This document shows, piece after piece, positions 59,499 through 64,000 of a stretch of DNA of 64,000 bases (positions are counted from its first letter, which is position 1; the number at the start of each line of letters is the position of its first letter). A program made the translations under genes and the position numbers. Source of the DNA: Ancylostoma caninum (lineage: Eukaryota; Nematoda; Chromadorea; Rhabditida; Ancylostomatidae); assembly GCA_037903475.1 (NCBI GenBank), contig JBAJFG010000452.1, positions 310,001 through 374,000 on the forward strand, given 5' to 3'. The notes under the pieces are model-generated. The model did not search any database. It saw only the letters and a program-made list of their open reading frames with translations, and was not told where the DNA came from.

Positions 59499-60036
59499 AA
59501 GTGTGAGAGCACGCAGCGTGGTCGTTCAAACAGCTGATCTCCAATCGAGTTATAGTTGTACTAAGAGCTAAGGAGGAACAATTATATGAGATAAAACAGG
59601 TAGAAAAAAAACTCGCTGAAGTTGTCACAATGATCGTAGGTCAGCTGTGTGACCGAGCGCGGTACATGCCCCAATGCAAGCAGCGCCACTGCAAGGGCAT
59701 ACGTGCTCCCAAAAAGAATCGACTGTAGTACCTGCATGCCGCATTGATAGGCCTTCATGGAAAATCCTTTGCGAATGGATGCGACGGATGAGTGACGCAT
59801 GCATAAGACCTATGGCATTCTATTGCTGTCGCTGCGACCGTTCACCATCAAAAGTTTTCGCACAACTGCTCCTATGCCAGCACGCTATCTCACGCAATCT
59901 CTGCTCCTATGCCAGCACGCAATTTCACGCAACATATGTGATAAGATATGAGAACTAGTAACGTCTTCTTCTCTCATTTCCCGCTCATTTTCTTCACCGC
60001 GACGGTGTCGCTCTGAAGAATGCCATGGGGCTAAAG
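59499..60036. other. Non-genic stretch, no recognised feature
   Basis: A minus-strand open block at 59582-59800 has a membrane-like segment (LFGSTYALAVALLALGHVP) but no family could be recognised. A 12-bp CTCCTATGCCAGCACGC-containing segment is duplicated at about 59867 and 59903. Confidence 0.3.
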
Positions 60037-60038
60037 TA

Positions 60039-61625
60039 TTAGGTTGTAACGTAAGTTTCCGCTTTTTCGCACACGCATTTTCAAAGGCTTCTAATAAATG
60101 TATACCGATTAGATTTCTCTCATCTCTAGATACCGTTTCAAAGCGCGTGATCCCTTGAACATTCAGGAGTGTGAGACCAGTTTTTGCGTCTTATTTTGAA
60201 GATGTAATTAACTTCGGAGTGAACCCTTCAAGAATGCAAATTGGGTAACTGCACTTGTACGAATAATAATTTCAAAATAACGTTGCATGAGACCGATCAC
60301 ATTTAGGTGGAGTAATCTTGAGGGCATTCTTATTCTCCCTGGTACTTTCTTTCCCCACTTCATTGTCGAGCGGTCTTAGCCACAGGCACCAGACTTGGTG
60401 ACCCAAAATTTTGATTATGCCGAATTTTCCTCCTCAGATATTCGAGCGCCGGTCCACACCGTTTATCGCGGCATGACACTTGCGGGACAAACGCAGAAGT
60501 GGGCGGCGAGTTGGCGCGCCTATTCCGCCGTTAGTCGCGCCTTATCCTGCATTTGACCTGCTGTGATCCTGCTACGGGGATAACAGTTCAAGGAAGGTCA
60601 TACTCTATTGCAACCGGTGACTACAAAAACAGTTCAAAAATGAGTTCGCCGGGCATGTATGTGCTCCCTGCACCAACGCTCGACGAGCGGGACATCTGCG
60701 GCAAGGCGATTTTTCCCGTTCGTGCCGCGTTTGCCCGCGACCGCATCCCACGCATTTTGTCTGGTCAAATGGTACATTGGGCCACAGTTCCAACTGGGCC
60801 TCAGTTGGCCAGACAAGTCCCGTAGGGCTCGTTTAGTTTCCGCTCTGGCGGACACTAGAGTAAGCTTTCCCCATTGCTATGTGGCCAAATGTATATAAGC
60901 CGTCTGCCGGCTTATAAACACTTCGGGTGCTACGTGGAAATGGAGAAAAAAAAACTGAGGCAGGTTAACGTGCATATCCACTGCCTCATGCGCGCTCACA
61001 GCAGGTTTCCCTGCTCCACCCGAACAGTATTCCTGCTCCACCCGCGATACCTGCCGGAAGCCTGCATCGGCCAAAAGTGGGTGGGTTCGCCGGCGCTCCA
61101 AACGCTTCAATGTCTAAGTCTGGGGTTGCAGCGAATTGAAGTGGGGTTTATTCCACTGTGGCTACAAACATCAACCGTTTGCGGACACTAATCGGTGGGA
61201 TTTTGAGACAAGTTCCAAGTGCTCTGTCGAGACTGAAATATTTTGCCAGACCGCGAAGGGCGCCTTATATTTGCTGGTCGAACTCTCCGGAAGGGCGAAC
61301 AGCTTGCAGAGAAAGAGAAATTCTTCATTGCGCGTTATGTGGCATACATCTAGATCTAACCACGCGCCGGTTATCAGATCACAAGAATGTCTGCCGAACG
61401 AGAATCGATTAGCCAAAGTCAGTGACCTCGTACAGCCCGATTCAGTTCTTTGACTCGCAGTCAAAGGATCTCTGGAGCAGCGGAACCGAGCTCCTGCTCT
61501 AAAAGCGGCAAAAGACAACCGAATGTTATGGTGCATACCTCGACTGATATCTGTGCTTATTTGATTTTTTATAAAACTTTTCCATCGAAAATTTCGAAAC
61601 AGCAGAAACTTATATTACAACCTAA
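60039..61625. mobile_element. Non-autonomous element with mariner-type ends, 1587 bp
   Basis: The left end TTAGGTTGTAACGTAAGTTT then CCGC and the reversed right end TTAGGTTGTAATATAAGTTT then CTGC match at about 27 of 31 positions. TA flanks both sides (60037-60038, 61626-61627). These are mariner ends, but no mariner transposase motif could be found inside. The interior is GC-richer than the surroundings. One frame (61158-61412) encodes 84 residues with a C-x2-C-x13-H-x3-C pattern (Cys58, Cys61, His75, Cys79), a possible zinc-binding knuckle of unknown origin. The element is longer than an intact mariner, so it has probably acquired foreign sequence. Confidence 0.75.
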
Positions 61626-61705
61626 TATAAAATGAGGGTGGAAACTTCCCTCAATTATCCTTAACAATAATCATCCTTCACTTGCTGCAGTTCTTTGTTA
61701 TGAGA

Positions 61706-63527
61706 CTAGCGCCCCTTCGGGACGCTAGAAAGTGGGGTGGGGCAGCCACTTGAGGTATGTGCAAACGTGCAAAATGCTTAGAAAATTAGCAAATAAGCAA
61801 AATTAATTATTAACTGAGCTCAAATTCAAAAACCTTCTTATAAGTTACGTATAAGAGAAGCAGAACAAATCTTCCAATGGGCCCAAACATGAAGTCCTTC
61901 TTATGAGTTGAGTATGCGAATGAGAAGTTCGTTCCCCATCGTATGGCGCATTCGTGCGTATTCCTCACTATCGGGTCAACGCAGACGCGTTCTCCATCGG
62001 CGGAACTGTATCCTGCCGTACCCCACATTATTGGACAAAGCGAAATTGTGTCCGAGTGTTTTCCACACTACTGGGCCGCAGCGGACTTTCCTCCATCGGT
62101 GGACCCGTATTCTGGCGCCATCTTCACACATTAGGCCTGAACCGTATCCTGGTATTCTCCACTTTACTAAGTCAGAGCGGACCAATTCTATGTTGGCGGA
62201 CCCGTATCCTGGTGTTATCCATACTACTGGGCCACGGCGGGCCCTTCCTCCATCAGAGCGCCCGCATTCTGGCGCCTTCCTCACAGTTAAGGCAAGCCGG
62301 ATCCGTTCTCCAGGGCGGGTTCGCATCCTGTCATTATCAGCACTGAAGTGAACCCGTATCCTGGCGTTCCCCACACCACTGGGCCACGGTCGGCCCTTTC
62401 TCCATCGGTGGACCCGTATCTGGCGTCCCCCGCTCCATTGGGCCCTAGCGGGCCTTTTCTCCATAGCTGGACCCACCTCATGGCGTTCCCCACAGCACTG
62501 GGCCACGGCGGGCCCTTTCTCCATCGGTGGACCCGTGTCTCGGCGTTCCCCGCACCACTGGGCCACGGCGGGCCCTTTCTCCATCGGTGGACCCTGTCAT
62601 CGGAGTTTCTCGCACCACTGGGCCACGGCGGGCCTTTTCTCCATCGGTGGACCCGTATCTTGGCGTCCCCCGCTCCATTGGGCCCTAGCGGGCCTTTTCT
62701 CCATAGCTGGACCCACCTCATGGCGTTCCCCCACAGCACTGGGCCACGGCGGGCCCTTTCTCCATCGGTGGACCCGTGTCTCGGCGTTCCCCGCACCACT
62801 GGGCCACGGCGGGCCCTTTCTCCATCGGTGGACCCGCTTCTTGGCGTTCTGGGCCACGGCGGGCCCTTTCTCCATCGGTGGACCCATGTCATGGAGTTTC
62901 TCGCACCACTGGGCCACGGCGGGCCTTTTCTCCATCGGTGGACCCGTATCTTGGCGTCCCCCGCTCCATTGGGCCCTAGCGGGCCTTTTCTCCATAGCTG
63001 GACCCACCTCATGGCGTTCCCCACAGCACTGGGCCACGGCGGGCCCTTTCTCCATCGGTGGACCCGTATCCGTATTTAGTTGATTGGATATACAATGTCA
63101 TGCCTTCCTATTTAGAGGCGATGCGGCAATAGCACCCACCAGATGAGGCGACCGCGTAGGTCCACCCTCCCGAGCTTCCGAGACGCGGCAGCCCTCATAG
63201 CACCCGTCCATCTCTTCCTGCAAGTGCACTCAGCGTCGCATCAGTGGAAGGCTGGTTTTCCTGCTGCGTATATTGTGCAGCCTGAAAGCTCGTAAACACT
63301 CCCTCACTCCTATGCGGCGAGACCGCCAGCGAAGGTGATGAAATCACCATCCCGTGCATGCGGGAGAGCCAGCAGTGACGTAATTTCGGGTCCCGAAGCG
63401 AACGTGTCTGCGTCCATGGAAATCGGCCATTTCGCCACACAGTCTGCGCCTCAAGATTGCGGTGTCTATGAGTGCCGCCCCGTATCTCTAACCGCTCTAG
63501 CCCCCTTACGGCGCTTTGTTTAATAGA
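61706..63527 (-). mobile_element. Helitron-like non-autonomous element, copy 4
   Basis: The minus-strand 3' end is the hairpin 61706-61728 (CTAGCG..CCC/GGG..CGCTAG) terminating in CTAG before a host T. The sequence next to it matches copy 1. The far part 63240-63470 (TCCTGCTGCGTATATTGTGC, GCGAGACCGCCAGCG) matches copy 1 at 3030-3215. A candidate 5' end, A|TCTATTAAACAAAGCGCC, would place the boundary at 63527. About 350 bp between the hairpin and the array present in copies 1-3 are missing. No coding for a Helitron protein. Confidence 0.6.
61930..63075. repeat. 60-bp minisatellite with higher-order structure
   Basis: Units carry TCCATCGGTGGACCCGTATC then TGGCGTTCC..CACTGGGCCACGGC and GGGCCCTTTC. 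From about 62400 they are very homogeneous and arranged in blocks of four distinct unit types (about 240 bp), repeated near 62409, 62649 and partly 62941. The second block contains one extra shortened unit. Because the unit length is a multiple of three, open frames of up to about 245 codons run through on both strands. They are proline/histidine-rich repeats and not credible genes. Confidence 0.92.
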
Positions 63528-64000
63528 TTAGGATGTAAGCTACAGTAGCTGCTACCGAGCAATCAATCTGAGCCACTATTCAACTTTTAGTTACCTAAAT
63601 TCTTCAAAAGCTTGTTTGTCCGATAGTTATAGATGGGTCTTTCGAAGTATACGGTGTTCAAGTGAATAAACTGTTGGCATCCTTTGTTTCAGTAGCGAAA
63701 GTTAGCGTGAAGCTCATTGCAAGAAGGTAACGAGAGCCTTGATTACAATGTCTATCGGGTGTTGTATGCAAGCTTTTAAAGGGCGCGTGATTTCTGTTTG
63801 AATGTGCACAAAAATAGTGAAGCACTCTGTTTACGTTCGCCTACTACATCTTTACATGCCGCCATGGCACTTAATCGTTTTCATAGCTCCTTAGAACATC
63901 CACCTCTTCAGAAAAAAGGCAGTGCAGCTTCCGCGGATAATAGGGTTCATAGAGAACTCGTAATAAATCGGAGATTTCCTAAATTCAACAGTAAGGAGGC
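63528..64000. other. Non-genic stretch, no recognised feature
   Basis: Neither an exon nor a repeat end could be recognised up to the window edge. Confidence 0.4.

Noticed and set aside
62287..63083. Open frames of up to 245 codons on both strands
   Set aside because: They run through a 60-bp minisatellite whose period is a multiple of three, so several frames stay open at once and give repetitive low-complexity peptides.

Overview
The window looks like nuclear DNA of a parasitic nematode, most likely a hookworm-type strongylid (Ancylostoma or Necator relatives). This rests on its gene-poor, repeat-rich texture, splice signals of the TTTTCAG / GTAAG type, CR1-like, mariner, Tc1-like, Helitron-like and hAT-like repeats, and a GC-rich interspersed repeat near 39.5 kb that I recall from hookworm sequence. 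The species is inference. No bacterial operon, CRISPR array, rRNA or convincing tRNA was seen.

Layout. 0.8-3.2 kb: Helitron-like element (copy 1) with a long minisatellite. 3.3-5.5 kb: CR1-like LINE on the minus strand with a nearly complete reverse transcriptase whose FADD box reads FADG. 6.5-8.5 kb: Tc1/mariner-type element with a second, unrelated Helitron-like insertion inside it. 8.6-19.5 kb: hAT-like and mariner-derived MITEs, foldbacks and Penelope-like fragments. 19.5-43 kb: mostly anonymous DNA, with Helitron-like copy 2 (24.8-26.0 kb), a strong 185-bp foldback (31.5 kb), LINE tails and a GC-rich repeat (39.5 kb). 43-47.7 kb: one candidate host exon, a Tc1-like element carrying a nested repeat, and an internally deleted mariner. 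52.7-54.2 kb: a GC-rich MITE against Helitron-like copy 3. 57.2-59.5 kb: the most unusual unit, bounded by inverted 25-bp ends and 21-bp GC-rich arrays, holding an SLC12 cotransporter-like exon and a decayed JNK-type kinase exon. 60.0-61.6 kb: mariner-ended non-autonomous element. 61.7-63.5 kb: Helitron-like copy 4 with a higher-order minisatellite.

How it works together. There is no set of cooperating genes. Most of the recognisable content is transposable elements and their debris, often nested, and no complete host gene could be assembled. Host-derived coding sequence is limited to two conserved-family exons in the 57-59 kb unit and a few open exons of unknown function. Protein assignments were made by eye from motifs without any search, so family-level calls are firmer than subfamily calls.
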